NCBI GenBank assembly: GCA_004292745.1
Contig: RDXH01000013.1
Location: forward strand, 1 to 46,824
Reading direction: 5' to 3'
DNA from: Oscillatoriales cyanobacterium
Lineage (GTDB): Bacteria > Cyanobacteriota > Cyanobacteriia > Cyanobacteriales > Microcoleaceae
DNA: 46,824 nt
Part shown: in pieces, positions 7,850 through 17,052 of the stretch
Layout: each line of letters begins with the position of its first letter
How positions within the stretch are numbered: the first letter of the stretch is position 1
Notes under the pieces: model-generated
Database searches by the model: none
Seen by the model: the letters and a program-made list of their open reading frames with translations, nothing else
What the model was told of the DNA's origin: nothing
Translations under genes and position numbers: made by a program

Positions 7850-7928
7850 GCTTGTGACGGTTGCAATTTGAGCGCCTACAGTCTAGACTGAGCGACAACT
7901 TAAATTGTTAAAAGTTTCTATTGTCAAC

Positions 7929-8486
7929 ATGAAATCAGGGAAATTAATTGTTCTGACAGGGCCTAGCGGTGTGGGGAAAGGCACCTTAGTTCGATCGCTC
8001 CTCATGCGCCATCCCGAATTGCATCTCTCTGTATCGGTGACAACTCGTGGGCCTCGTCAAGGAGAAATTGACGGACAACACTACTATTTTGTCAGTCGCA
8101 GTCGCTTTGAAGAAATGGTTGAGGCTGGAGAATTGGTTGAATGGGCTGAGTTTGCGGGTAATTTTTACGGTACTCCCTATTTTGCTCTCCAGCGGGGTAT
8201 CGAAGCGGGTAAGTTGGTATTGCTAGAAATTGAGCTTGAAGGTGCTAGACAAATTAGAGATAAGTTTCCAGAGGCGCTGCGAATTTTTATTTTACCTCCT
8301 TCTTGGGAAGAATTGGAACGCCGTCTGCGGAGTCGGGGTTTAGATTCTGAAAGTGCGATTACCCGTCGGTTGTTACGGGCTAAAGCAGAAATTGAAGCTG
8401 CGGGAGAATTTGATTTTCAAGTTATTAATGATGATTTGGAAGTTGCTTTAAAAGGGCTGGAATCTGTTTTGACTGTTGAATGTTGA
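7929..8486 (+). CDS. gmk: Guanylate kinase
   Basis: The protein is 185 aa from ATG 7929 ([18 protein letters not shown]); an in-frame TTG at 7905 would add eight unlikely residues. The P-loop GPSGVGKGT is near residues 10-18. The GMP-binding region follows ([21 protein letters not shown]), then the lid region with RLRSRG and [13 protein letters not shown]. It converts GMP and ATP to GDP and ADP in the cytoplasm. It probably shares a transcript with remA. Confidence 0.95.
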   Translation: MKSGKLIVLTGPSGVGKGTLVRSLLMRHPELHLSVSVTTRGPRQGEIDGQHYYFVSRSRFEEMVEAGELVEWAEFAGNFYGTPYFALQRGIEAGKLVLLEIELEGARQIRDKFPEALRIFILPPSWEELERRLRSRGLDSESAITRRLLRAKAEIEAAGEFDFQVINDDLEVALKGLESVLTVEC

Positions 8487-8671
8487 CTGTTTCTTCCCTC
8501 GGACCTCCGACTGATATCAAATCCGTTGACATCGGAATTATTATTTCTCTGATCTCTTTCTCTGTGTCCTCTGTGTTCTCTGTGGTTTAATCATTCCGAT
8601 ACAACCGGAATTGATACGACTCGGTTCAGTCAGCGAAGCGGTGCGCGATCGCCTAGTCGAAGGGTCGAATG

Positions 8672-8721
8672 GCCCTCTTCCTTCTTCCTTCTTCCCTCTT
8701 CCTTCTTCCTTCTTCCTTCTT
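8672..8721. repeat. Polypyrimidine CTTCTTC / CCTCTTC microsatellite
   Basis: About 50 bp of almost pure pyrimidine on the plus strand made of CTTCTTC units, ending where the minus-strand gene at 8722 stops. The preceding gap (8487-8671) has short direct repeats of a TCTGTG type and no gene. Confidence 0.7.
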
Positions 8722-9456
8722 CTATAACCATTTTTCAGTGCGGGCTAAAACTTCGGTACTTTGTTTGATGGCTACACAAATTTTTAAATTCAATTCTAGT
8801 ATATTTGATGCCGGGAATAATCTCCTGATTGGTTCAATTTCGCGGGCGGAACAACCCAACATTTCCATATAAGCTAGAGTCCATCCAATGGCTGCAATGT
8901 CAGTGATATTTCCAGTCCCTTCACAAAAGTGACAGCTAATTCCGGCTTGGGGGCCACACTCAGGACAAACCCAATTGCAGCTCGATAAATGTGGCGAATT
9001 TGTGCGAGTATTTGATGCGATTTTTAAGGCTTTAATGTGATTTTGAACTACTTGGTCAAAACTGCGAGCTTGCTTGAGGCGGTAGATGGATTTGCTGTGC
9101 GGTACCGAATATTCTGCTGGCTGTTGGGCCGCAATCATTGGTGCTGTTTGCTGTGCTATTCTATGTCGAGATTCCCCTAGATTTGCAGTTAGTTGAATGC
9201 CGTAATCCTTTAACTCTTGGCGATGCTCCTTCTGCTGAGATTCTGTCGAGGGAAAGGAGGAATTGGGATCGCCAGTGGTGAAAGATGGTTGAATGCGATC
9301 GGCTTCTGCTTGTATGGAGAGGTGATGTTCGATCGCCAGAGACCAAGTTCTTCTGTGTCGAATGTTGCCATATTTTCTGGCTTGTTCCTCAGTAATACCG
9401 ATCGCCTCCGCCTCTTGGCGCAACATATTCATGGAAGTCATAGAAAGTGATATCAT
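8722..9456 (-). CDS. Hypothetical protein with DnaJ-like CxxC zinc ribbon
   Basis: About 244 aa from ATG 9456; further in-frame ATGs at 9441 and 9432, and a TTG at 9477, are alternatives. An N-terminal helical part (LRQEAEAIGITEEQARKYGN) is followed by a polar, glutamine-rich linker. The C-terminal third has CPECGPQAGISCHFCEGTG, two CxxC pairs ending in a C-x-G-x-G similar to one DnaJ zinc-finger repeat. A helical end follows (LAYMEMLGCSAREIEPIRRL). It probably binds zinc; the function is unknown. It lies on the strand opposite to gmk and xseA and is alone in its unit. Confidence 0.75.
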   Translation of the reverse strand: MISLSMTSMNMLRQEAEAIGITEEQARKYGNIRHRRTWSLAIEHHLSIQAEADRIQPSFTTGDPNSSFPSTESQQKEHRQELKDYGIQLTANLGESRHRIAQQTAPMIAAQQPAEYSVPHSKSIYRLKQARSFDQVVQNHIKALKIASNTRTNSPHLSSCNWVCPECGPQAGISCHFCEGTGNITDIAAIGWTLAYMEMLGCSAREIEPIRRLFPASNILELNLKICVAIKQSTEVLARTEKWL

Positions 9457-9534
9457 TAATAGATTATTTCCAAACAAGTTGAATAAATCACCTTAGATAT
9501 ATTAGCCTAGATTTGCCTTTCGTTACGACGGTCG

Positions 9535-10704
9535 ATGACTTCAACTATTTCCGACAAAGCTTTATCTGTTGCTCGACTAACATCTTACCTCCAAGACTTG
9601 TTAGAGGGCGATCGCCGCTTGCAATCCCTGTGGGTAACAGGGGAGGTCGCCAGCGTTTCCGAACACCCCAGCGGCACCTATTTCACCCTCTGTGATGCCG
9701 ACAAAAGCGCTGCTATTCGCTGCGTAGTCTGGAAATCTCAGCGAATAAAATTAATAGAGAAGCCGACAAAAGGAGCGAAATTGCTAGTAATGGGAAGCCT
9801 CCGGGTTTACAAAGTCCGTGGCGAGTACCAGTTGACTGTTTCCGAATGTGTCATCGCTGGGGAAGGCTTACAAGCTTTGCGATTGCAACAATTGCGATCG
9901 CGCTTGGATGCTGAGGGTTTGTTCTCTCCCGCCAACAAACGCCCACTCCCGGCACACCCAAAAATTGTGGCAGTGGTAACATCCGATACCAGTGCAGCTT
10001 GGGGGGACATTCAGCGCACCCTAACTCAAAGATATCCGCGTTTGCAGGTGTTGTTATCGCCCACAGCGGTGCAGGGAGAATCGGCTCCTGCTGAGATTGT
10101 TAGGGCGATCGCCCGCGTAGAATTGGATGGTAGGGCTGATTTGATCATTTTAGGGCGGGGTGGGGGTGCTGCGGAAGATTTGGCCTGTTTTAATGATGAG
10201 CGAGTGGTAAGGGCGATCGGTAATTGTGCGATTCCGATTATAACTGGTATCGGGCACGAAAGAGATGAATCCCTAGCCGATTTAGTTGCCGACAAGCGAG
10301 CTCACACTCCCACGGCTGCTGCTGAACAAGCCGTACCTAATTTAGCAGATATTTACTTCCAACATCGACAGCGAGTCGTCAATTTAGCACAGGTTGTCAG
10401 ATCCAGATTGCAAAAAGAAGAAAAGCATTTACAACTACTGCAAAATCGATTAAAGCGTTTACCTGTAACCTCCCGAACTTTGCAGCAAGCCAGTGGTAAA
10501 TTGGAAGTGCTGCAACAAAAGTTATCAGCATTAAATCCCGCAGCGGTTTTGGAAAGGGGTTACGCTGCGGCGATCCAAAGTGATGGTACGATCGTCCGTA
10601 GCACCGAGGGTTTAGTGTTGGGAGAGGAATTGACGCTGAAATTGAGTCGGGGCGTGGTGAAAGTTAAGATTGTAGAAATATTGGAGGCGACAGAAAAGTT
10701 ATGA
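9535..10704 (+). CDS. xseA: Exodeoxyribonuclease VII large subunit
   Basis: The protein is 389 aa. An OB-fold N-terminus ([30 protein letters not shown]) is followed by the catalytic domain with [42 protein letters not shown] and [19 protein letters not shown] coiled-coil region then leads to a C-terminal ALLERGYA-like segment ([13 protein letters not shown]). With XseB it degrades single-stranded DNA to oligonucleotides. ATG 9535 gives the family start. It overlaps xseB by 4 nt (ATGA), indicating translational coupling. Confidence 0.96.
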   Translation: MTSTISDKALSVARLTSYLQDLLEGDRRLQSLWVTGEVASVSEHPSGTYFTLCDADKSAAIRCVVWKSQRIKLIEKPTKGAKLLVMGSLRVYKVRGEYQLTVSECVIAGEGLQALRLQQLRSRLDAEGLFSPANKRPLPAHPKIVAVVTSDTSAAWGDIQRTLTQRYPRLQVLLSPTAVQGESAPAEIVRAIARVELDGRADLIILGRGGGAAEDLACFNDERVVRAIGNCAIPIITGIGHERDESLADLVADKRAHTPTAAAEQAVPNLADIYFQHRQRVVNLAQVVRSRLQKEEKHLQLLQNRLKRLPVTSRTLQQASGKLEVLQQKLSALNPAAVLERGYAAAIQSDGTIVRSTEGLVLGEELTLKLSRGVVKVKIVEILEATEKL

Positions 10705-10928
10705 TTAATTCGCCCTTGCGCCAGTCAGACTGGAATTATGAAGAAACAGTCGATCGCATAGAAGCAATAATTGAGCGAGTGGAATCGGGAGAATTGCCTC
10801 TGGAACAGGTTTTCGAGGAATTTTCGAGAGCTGTCGAGTATTTGCAGCAGTGCGAATTTTTTTTGGCGCGGGGAAAGGAGAAAATGGATTTGTCGATCGA
10901 GCTTTTGGATGATCAACCAGATTTTTAA
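10701..10928 (+). CDS. xseB: Exodeoxyribonuclease VII small subunit
   Basis: The protein is 75 aa, normal for XseB, with the family pattern [30 protein letters not shown] followed by a helix containing [12 protein letters not shown]. Its start codon lies within the end of xseA (ATGA overlap). It forms the helical small subunits that coat the XseA coiled coil. Confidence 0.95.
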   Translation: MINSPLRQSDWNYEETVDRIEAIIERVESGELPLEQVFEEFSRAVEYLQQCEFFLARGKEKMDLSIELLDDQPDF

Positions 10929-11000
10929 ACATGATAAAGGAAATCAGACTGCCGAAAGCACAGGCTCTAGCATTGAGATATGCAAATGTCTACGGCACAC

Positions 11001-11128
11001 TAAGCTGTGGAGCATTTAAACCACTAACTATCCAGGTAGGGTGCGCCAGAAGTGAACATTGACTATACATGGGAAACGCCTTAAGACTGACGCACCCTAC
11101 AATCGTCTTTTAAATGCTCCACAGCTTA
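11001..11128. mobile_element. MITE-like element, copy 1, perfect 20-bp terminal inverted repeats
   Basis: The left end TAAGCTGTGGAGCATTTAAA is exactly inverted at the right end (11109-11128). The interior includes CCAGGTAGGGTGCG and CACCCTACAATCG, a second fold-back pair. There is no coding capacity for a transposase. The outer TA could be a target-site duplication. Removing the element and one TA joins ATG 10931 to codons ending at TGA 11148, an open frame of 32 codons (MIKEIRLPKAQ ... RECLESEQ), which suggests insertion into a small gene. Copy 2 lies at 16340-16469 in the same orientation. Confidence 0.8.
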
Positions 11129-11194
11129 CGCGAATGCTTGGAGAGTGAACAGTGACCAACAATAACTTAACCTCCTTTTTATCGAGTCTAAGTA

Positions 11195-14100
11195 ATGACA
11201 AACAGTAATAGTGCATTTACCAATTGGGGCTATAAGTACATAAACGCAGCGAGCGATCGCTTTATCTGTCAGATAGAAGGGTCAGATGCACTTAACGCCT
11301 ATCCTGAGTTTAGAGATCGGCATATTCGTGCTGATGAGTTAATCTCTGAGCTTTTAGGGTCAGAGCCTTGTCTGTTCTATATTCGCAGACAGGGAGAAGG
11401 GAGGCAGCGTGAATACGAAAAATGGGAACTAACCATAGCAACAGACCGCGATGATTTTCCAATGCCCACCAAACTACAAGAACGGCAACAAACATTGCAA
11501 TTGTGGGCAAGTGTACGTAAAGACGGTACAGGATTTTTGGGGTTAACAAAAATTAATTTGGTAGACACCGAACAAGGACAGATAAATGCCTTTTCTTCTG
11601 CTTGGCTTATTTATCTCTTGCCTAATGTAGTGCAAAACATCGGTATTCCGCAAGAAGCATTTGCACAAATAATAAAAATGCCAATGTGCGGTACTCATGT
11701 ACCTACTACAGAGCAAATAAGAGTATGGGGACAGTATTTGGGGATTGAGCGCCGGACAGCCGAGAAACGTCAATTTTGCGTACCTTTTGTCAGTCACAAG
11801 TATCAGGCATCCAGACAACTTATCATCTTTACCCTTAATGTTGATTTAGCAACGAGTAATGGTTCAGTTTCCCTGGCTCTAGAGGATTTTTGGCAACGAG
11901 CAGGATGGGCTAGAAACGGTTTTGTTAACTTGTTTGGAAACTCTGCCGAATTAGGAAATCGTCGTGGACAAAGATTGGGAGAGATCGAAACAGTCGAACG
12001 CAGTAAAAATCAGCTAAAAGTACAGATTAATCTCGCTCTAGCTGATTCCCTAAACAACGGAGAACTCACGCTGCCCGACACTGGATTTTTATTTTTTGAA
12101 GATATTGGTGGTCTTACTCAAATTCGCTGGCAGGAAGAAGCCTTGGCTAACTTGCGGGAAGGTCATACCCATAATCTTTATTTAGGAGATTTTTTCTTTG
12201 ATGCTACTAAAGCAAGACCGTTGTCTGTAACCTCCTCACTTTCAAAAGCAGATTTGTTACTGTCAGAGGCTAATGAAACTCAAATAGCAGCAGTGGAAGC
12301 AGTGCTAGCTGCTGAGGATTTGATTTTAGTTCAAGGCCCACCGGGAACAGGAAAAACTACAGTAATTGCGGAAATTTGTTATCAAGTGGCACGTAGGGGA
12401 GGCCGCACGCTAATTGTATCTCAAGCTAACCTCGCAGTAGACAATGCCCTCAGTCGATTAGCTCATCACTCGGTACTACGTCCCCTGCGAGAGGGAGATG
12501 CCAGCAACAAAGTTGGTAAAGAAGGAGAACCTTTTTTAGCCCACAGGGTAATAGATAGGTGGTTAGAAAATACTGCTGCTGACTGTGAAAAGCGTTTATT
12601 AGAGCCACGTCAAATTGTACAAAGTATAGGAGAATTGCTAACATCGCGAGAGCGATTTGTCGCCTATATTCAAATAGAAGAAAACTTCCCATTAGAACAG
12701 CAGCAACTACTAAACAGTCAAGCTGATTTAGAGTTAGTCTGCCAAGAACAAAGAAGTGCTTATCAGCAAGCTGCTCATAATCTTCTCCCCTGGGAAACTC
12801 TTGCCAATGATTTAAGCAATCTGATTGAATCAGCCTCTTCAGCAAATTGGGAAGACCCCAATATTAAAGAGTTAGTGGAAAGGTTAACTCCTTACATTAC
12901 TACAAATGATGAAATTCATCACTTGTATCTAAATGTTGAGCGCTGTCAACAAATGTCTGCCGAACTCGATCTTACTGTTCCGCCCTATCCGCCCTTGGGG
13001 TTGGCATTCTGGTTCCGCGATGTTATGTCTGAAAAAATTCAGACATCGCTCACTTGTGTTAATGATTCAGTCGCCGCGATGAGCGCAATTGAAAGGCAAC
13101 GCGAATGGCAATTATTATCTGATATTGTTATGGATCTAGATAAGTTACTCAGTGAAAATTATCGAGGTTTGAAGGGTTATATAAACAAAACAATTGATTA
13201 TTTTTTTAATCTATTAAAGGGAGAAAAAAGGTCACACACACAGGCAAAAAAACAAAGGTCAATTAGAGAAAAATATGCAATTCTCCAAGAGCAGCATACT
13301 AACTTTGCCCTTGATACAGCTTACCAAAGATTACATCAACTGACTGAATTATTAGATATCCCCAAAACCTGGCAAGTTATAGCTCAACAATATCTTACTC
13401 AGCCCCATAATCCTCTTAATCAAGCTATAATCTTAGAAAAAGAAGTGCGTTCTTATTCAAGCAAAATTGAGAATTTTTTGAACTTTTGTTTATTATTAGA
13501 ACCTCTAGCAATTCTTGACAATGTTAATGACAGATTTTATAGCCAATTTAAGCCTCTTAAAGAAGAGGTAGAAAGTTTATTAAGTGAACTTAAAAAAAAT
13601 GAAAATAAACTCAACGAAGCAACAGTACAGTTACAAATAAAATCCGAACATTTGGCAGCAGAACAGAGCTGGTGGCAATCAGTATGGTCAACAATTCCCG
13701 AACGCCTAAAACGAGATATTTCTTTTACAGATATATTCGCTCCAAAATTCTTAAAAAATGTTTCACTTTATTTGGATTCATGGCAAAAAGAGCTTGCTGA
13801 GGCAGAGGCTTACCTTAACCGATACGAGGCTACCATGCAAAAGTGGATTGACAGGTTACTCGATCCATCAGACACAGACCTCGAAGCAATCAGCAAAAAA
13901 TATTTAGAGAATGTTAATGTTGTTGGTATTACCTGTATGAAAGCAGCCAAATGGAGTTTTTCTCAAAAATTTAGCAGATTTGATGTTGTGATTATTGATG
14001 AAGTGAGTAAAAGCACTCCTCCAGAATTGCTGATTCCGGCACTGAAAGGCAAAAAAGTTGTGATGATTGGTGACTATCGCCAGTTACCACCTATTCTTGA

Positions 14101-14884
14101 TGAGGAAAATTTAGATGAACTAGCTGAAGAACTTTCAGTTCCTAGAGAGAACGTCCAATTTTTAGAAAATTCTTGGTTTAAGCAGCAATTTGAAGCAGCG
14201 ACGAGTGTGCAAAAAGGCATAACCCAAAAGTTGAATATCCAGTACCGTATGCACCCTCAAATTATGGAGGCTATCAACCAGTTTTATAACGAGGGTGATG
14301 GGGGTTTAAGCTGCGGACTTGCAGATCCAGACAACCAACGAGCGCATAATTTAGGAGGTAAACTTATTCGGGAAGATCAGCATATAATCTGGGTCAAAAT
14401 ACCTTCGGATATAAGATATCAAGAGAACCGAATAGGAACTTCTTATCAAAATAATAAGGAAGTTGCTATCATAGAAAAATTGTGTGAACAGATGAACAAA
14501 GCCTGGGCTGCGAAAGTGGCCAACGGTGAACCCAAAAAAGAGATAGGCATCATCACTTTCTATGGTGCTCAGTTGCGACTCATTGATGAGCGCATCTCTC
14601 GTACTAATCGTTTTCCTAACCTTGACATTCGCACTGGCACAGTCGATCGATTTCAAGGAATGGAAAAATCTGTTGTCATCGTTAGTATGGTTCGCAATAA
14701 CCGCCGAAGAATAGTTGGATTTGCTAAAACACCAGAGCGAGTTAATGTAGCTTTTTCTAGGGCAAAAGAATTACTGGTAATTGTGGGATGTCACGACCTT
14801 TTTACAAGCATCCCCATCTACAAAGAAGTTTCAAAAGTTGTCGAGCGTTATAGAGGTTTTATAGATGTCTCCAGCATTCCCTGA
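11195..14884 (+). CDS. Large SF1 helicase (Dna2/UPF1-like AAA_11/AAA_12), putative defence helicase
   Basis: The protein is 1229 aa. Residues 1-~350 are an N-terminal region without a recognised family. Motif I QGPPGTGKTT is near 380-389 and is followed by LIVSQANLAVDNALSRL (motif Ia). A ~480-residue helical/coiled-coil insertion separates it from motif II VVIIDEVSKSTPPELL (~930) and motif III GDYRQLPPIL. Motif IV/V elements QYRMHPQIME and TVDRFQGMEKSVVIVS (~1150), and motif VI RVNVAFSRAKELL, complete the UPF1-like set. It should be an ATP-driven 5'-3' nucleic-acid translocase. The stop overlaps the next gene by 20 nt. Only one GCGATCGC (11252) occurs in the pair of genes and the sequence is AT-rich, unlike neighbouring chromosome genes, which suggests transfer. 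Confidence 0.88.
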   Translation: MTNSNSAFTNWGYKYINAASDRFICQIEGSDALNAYPEFRDRHIRADELISELLGSEPCLFYIRRQGEGRQREYEKWELTIATDRDDFPMPTKLQERQQTLQLWASVRKDGTGFLGLTKINLVDTEQGQINAFSSAWLIYLLPNVVQNIGIPQEAFAQIIKMPMCGTHVPTTEQIRVWGQYLGIERRTAEKRQFCVPFVSHKYQASRQLIIFTLNVDLATSNGSVSLALEDFWQRAGWARNGFVNLFGNSAELGNRRGQRLGEIETVERSKNQLKVQINLALADSLNNGELTLPDTGFLFFEDIGGLTQIRWQEEALANLREGHTHNLYLGDFFFDATKARPLSVTSSLSKADLLLSEANETQIAAVEAVLAAEDLILVQGPPGTGKTTVIAEICYQVARRGGRTLIVSQANLAVDNALSRLAHHSVLRPLREGDASNKVGKEGEPFLAHRVIDRWLENTAADCEKRLLEPRQIVQSIGELLTSRERFVAYIQIEENFPLEQQQLLNSQADLELVCQEQRSAYQQAAHNLLPWETLANDLSNLIESASSANWEDPNIKELVERLTPYITTNDEIHHLYLNVERCQQMSAELDLTVPPYPPLGLAFWFRDVMSEKIQTSLTCVNDSVAAMSAIERQREWQLLSDIVMDLDKLLSENYRGLKGYINKTIDYFFNLLKGEKRSHTQAKKQRSIREKYAILQEQHTNFALDTAYQRLHQLTELLDIPKTWQVIAQQYLTQPHNPLNQAIILEKEVRSYSSKIENFLNFCLLLEPLAILDNVNDRFYSQFKPLKEEVESLLSELKKNENKLNEATVQLQIKSEHLAAEQSWWQSVWSTIPERLKRDISFTDIFAPKFLKNVSLYLDSWQKELAEAEAYLNRYEATMQKWIDRLLDPSDTDLEAISKKYLENVNVVGITCMKAAKWSFSQKFSRFDVVIIDEVSKSTPPELLIPALKGKKVVMIGDYRQLPPILDEENLDELAEELSVPRENVQFLENSWFKQQFEAATSVQKGITQKLNIQYRMHPQIMEAINQFYNEGDGGLSCGLADPDNQRAHNLGGKLIREDQHIIWVKIPSDIRYQENRIGTSYQNNKEVAIIEKLCEQMNKAWAAKVANGEPKKEIGIITFYGAQLRLIDERISRTNRFPNLDIRTGTVDRFQGMEKSVVIVSMVRNNRRRIVGFAKTPERVNVAFSRAKELLVIVGCHDLFTSIPIYKEVSKVVERYRGFIDVSSIP

Positions 14885-16334
14885 CCAACAAATGGATTCT
14901 CAATTAACAGAATTACGAGAAAAATTGGAATCTCCCAATTTATCATTCATAGCAGGAGGCTATCTTCGCTACAGCGTGCGTCAAACAACTGTACAGGTAG
15001 CAGTAAGCGAGCCCCGCAGAGTAGATATATTTGAGGAATTTGTCTTGCACTCTGCTCTTACTCTTAATCCTCCTCCGATAGAAGCTGAAATAGCTGAGAT
15101 GCTGGGGATAGATCCGATGTTTGTGCGAGATACTACGAAGACACTTCAGACTTATAACAATTTGGTGATTGGTTCTGAATCTGGGATTATAGTTAAGCCT
15201 TTGACGCAAGAATTATTTATCGAAAAAAAGTGTATTCTCAAGCCTAAATCAACGCAAAATATCTATGCAATAGAAGATTTCTTAACTGGAGATTTTGATT
15301 TTACAACTACACCTGTTAAAAATGCTCCGGTTTCTCTAAACATAATAGATGATTTAATTAACGACCAAAATCAACTTACTAACGAGTCGCGCTTGAGCCT
15401 TGAAGCCATAAAAGGTTTTATTTGCAAAAATAATGATGTTTTTGTCACCGGATATAATGAGATTGAATCAAAAAAAGTTTATAAAATTATAGGAGTGCTG
15501 GCTTTTCAAAATATCAAAGGTGATTATTTAATAAAAGCTTTTCTTGGAAATAGTGAACTTCAAGAGATTTCTAATAAGCTCACAAAACTAACAGAACAAC
15601 AGCAATTAACTCTGGAAAATTTGGGTGATTTATTAAGTCCTACTATTCCTAGTGAGGTTATAACCTCTGTAAGGGATTCGAGTATTTCAAGACTTTTGAT
15701 CGGACGAAACACAAGAAGGTTTATCGAACCTGAACGGGTTTACATAGGTTTGCCACTACGTCTTGCTCATGTTGTACTGTGGGTTGACCGTAAATATAGA
15801 ACAAACCCTCTTTCACACATACCTGGTGGAAGTGATGTGGTTGTCGAATATCATGATGGATCAGCTTTGGGCTATGACTGGATAAAAGACCCTTGGGCTT
15901 ATATTAGAACCTTTTTTGCCGGACTTGTAGAGTATGGCTCGGATGAATCTCATTCAGGTTCTCCAGGAACAGGTAGAACCTCTGATCCTAAAAAAGGCGA
16001 CTTCAACAAATTAGATGAAAAAATTCAACTTGAAATTACCAAAAACAAAATTGCGAGATTTTATGCCAGGAAATATAACAATGGGGAGGAATATTCCACA
16101 GCTGCCTTTGTAGAGGTATGGAACTCAGAAACATCCAAGGAAATGCCGTGGAATGCTTTAAAAAGATTTGCCACTAAACCCCAAAAGCAATATTACTTTG
16201 ACTTTGATCAAGTTTCAGAGTTTAACCCTACAAGTATATTGGATTACTATGGATATGAGCCAGAATATGAAGATCCTATAGATAAAGCTGAACGACTATT
16301 TGGTATTCCCGATCCCAGGCTGGTAGAAGATTAG
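14865..16334 (+). CDS. Unknown partner protein of the SF1 helicase, with predicted winged helix
   Basis: The protein is 489 aa, with ATG 14865 supported by an AGAGG site about 8 nt upstream; ATG 14892 is a second choice. Residues ~45-105 look like a small winged-helix unit (FEEFVLHSALTLNPPPIEA, then AEMLGIDPMFVRDTTKTL). A mixed alpha/beta middle follows, then a region with RFIEPERVYIGLPLRLAHVV, VVVEYHDGSALGYDWIKDPW and IRTFFAGL. The C-terminus is charged. I see no nuclease motif (no PD-ExK, HKD or HNH) and no TM. The 20-nt overlap makes it the obligate partner of the helicase; its N-terminal fold may bind DNA or protein. No family is recognised. Confidence 0.8.
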   Translation: MSPAFPDQQMDSQLTELREKLESPNLSFIAGGYLRYSVRQTTVQVAVSEPRRVDIFEEFVLHSALTLNPPPIEAEIAEMLGIDPMFVRDTTKTLQTYNNLVIGSESGIIVKPLTQELFIEKKCILKPKSTQNIYAIEDFLTGDFDFTTTPVKNAPVSLNIIDDLINDQNQLTNESRLSLEAIKGFICKNNDVFVTGYNEIESKKVYKIIGVLAFQNIKGDYLIKAFLGNSELQEISNKLTKLTEQQQLTLENLGDLLSPTIPSEVITSVRDSSISRLLIGRNTRRFIEPERVYIGLPLRLAHVVLWVDRKYRTNPLSHIPGGSDVVVEYHDGSALGYDWIKDPWAYIRTFFAGLVEYGSDESHSGSPGTGRTSDPKKGDFNKLDEKIQLEITKNKIARFYARKYNNGEEYSTAAFVEVWNSETSKEMPWNALKRFATKPQKQYYFDFDQVSEFNPTSILDYYGYEPEYEDPIDKAERLFGIPDPRLVED

Positions 16335-16339
16335 CGTAA

Positions 16340-16469
16340 TAAGCTGTTACGCATTTAAACCACTAACGATCCAGGTAGGATGCGTCAGCTAGAACACGCT
16401 TAGCTTACATGGGAAACGCTTATTTAGGCTAAGCACCCTACAATCGCCTTTTAAATGCCGAACAGCTTA
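16340..16469. mobile_element. MITE-like element, copy 2, imperfect terminal inverted repeats
   Basis: It starts TAAGCTGTTACGCATTTAAA and ends TTTAAATGCCGAACAGCTTA, a 20-bp inverted pair with two mismatches. The interior matches copy 1 at many positions (ACTAACGATCCAGGTAGG; TACATGGGAAACGC; CCCTACAATCG). It begins six bases after the stop of the helicase partner gene and ends exactly where the broken tex homology begins. Confidence 0.78.
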
Positions 16470-16925
16470 TCTGATCTGTAAAATCAGCAACCAATGAAAA
16501 ATTTTCCATAGTCAGTGGTAAATTTAAGTCTTTGGCGATCGCCTGAACTACAGCATAACTCTCTGGATGAACTGCTGTATTATCCAACAAGTTTTCGCCG
16601 TTGCGAATGCGGAGAAATCCGGCTGCTTGTTCAAAAGCTTTGGGGCCGAGTTTTGGCACTTTCAGGAGTTGGCGACGATTTTTAAACGCGCCGTTTTCGT
16701 TGCGGTAATTGACAATATTTTTGGCAACCGTTGGGGTCATTCCTGACACAAATGTCAGCAGTTCTTTGGATGCTGTATTTAAATCTACTCCGACATAGTT
16801 GACGCAACTTTCGACTGTTTCATCTAGTTTCTTTTTGAGCAGTTTTTGGTCAACATCGTGCTGATATTGTCCGACTCCGATGGATTTGGGGTCGATTTTC
16901 ACAAGTTCGGCTAAAGGGTCTTGTC
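16470..16925 (-). pseudogene. tex (RNA-binding transcription accessory protein) fragment
   Basis: The minus-strand frame encodes ~150 residues of the Tex helix-hairpin-helix region: [22 protein letters not shown], then [42 protein letters not shown] and [16 protein letters not shown] complete Tex is about 720-780 aa and carries an N-terminal YqgF-like core and a C-terminal S1 domain. Both are missing here. The 3' side ends at the MITE copy 2 border and the 5' side joins an interspersed repeat, so this is a remnant. A complete tex copy may exist elsewhere in the genome. Confidence 0.85.
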
Positions 16926-16939
16926 GCTTGTTCCCCGGT

Positions 16940-17052
16940 TCCGCCGGGGGTTGAAACCCCCGTCTCATAGCACAAGTCATCTAAAGATGACTGAATAAAT
17001 GAATTATTCCCAGTCGGTTTCAACCGACTTTCGCTATGAGACGGGGATTTAA
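16940..17052. repeat. Palindromic interspersed repeat between two gene fragments
   Basis: CCCCGTCTCATAGC (16958-16971) is inverted as GCTATGAGACGGGG (17033-17046). Inner hairpins surround AGTCATC / GATGACT and AGTCGGTTT / AAACCGACT-type pairs. It shares the GGTTGAAACCCC edge and overall design with the interior of the element at 3173-3382. It sits exactly at the junction between the tex and DUF4347 fragments. Confidence 0.7.

Noticed and set aside
11310-11818. Minus-strand ORFs inside the helicase gene
   Set aside because: They lie antisense to a strong conserved coding frame, have no recognisable domains or ribosome sites, and have shadow-ORF composition.
16438-16980. Full 180-codon gene reading through tex and the repeats
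   Set aside because: The start and end codons lie in repeat sequence; only the internal part is homologous to Tex, so it is a pseudogene fragment.
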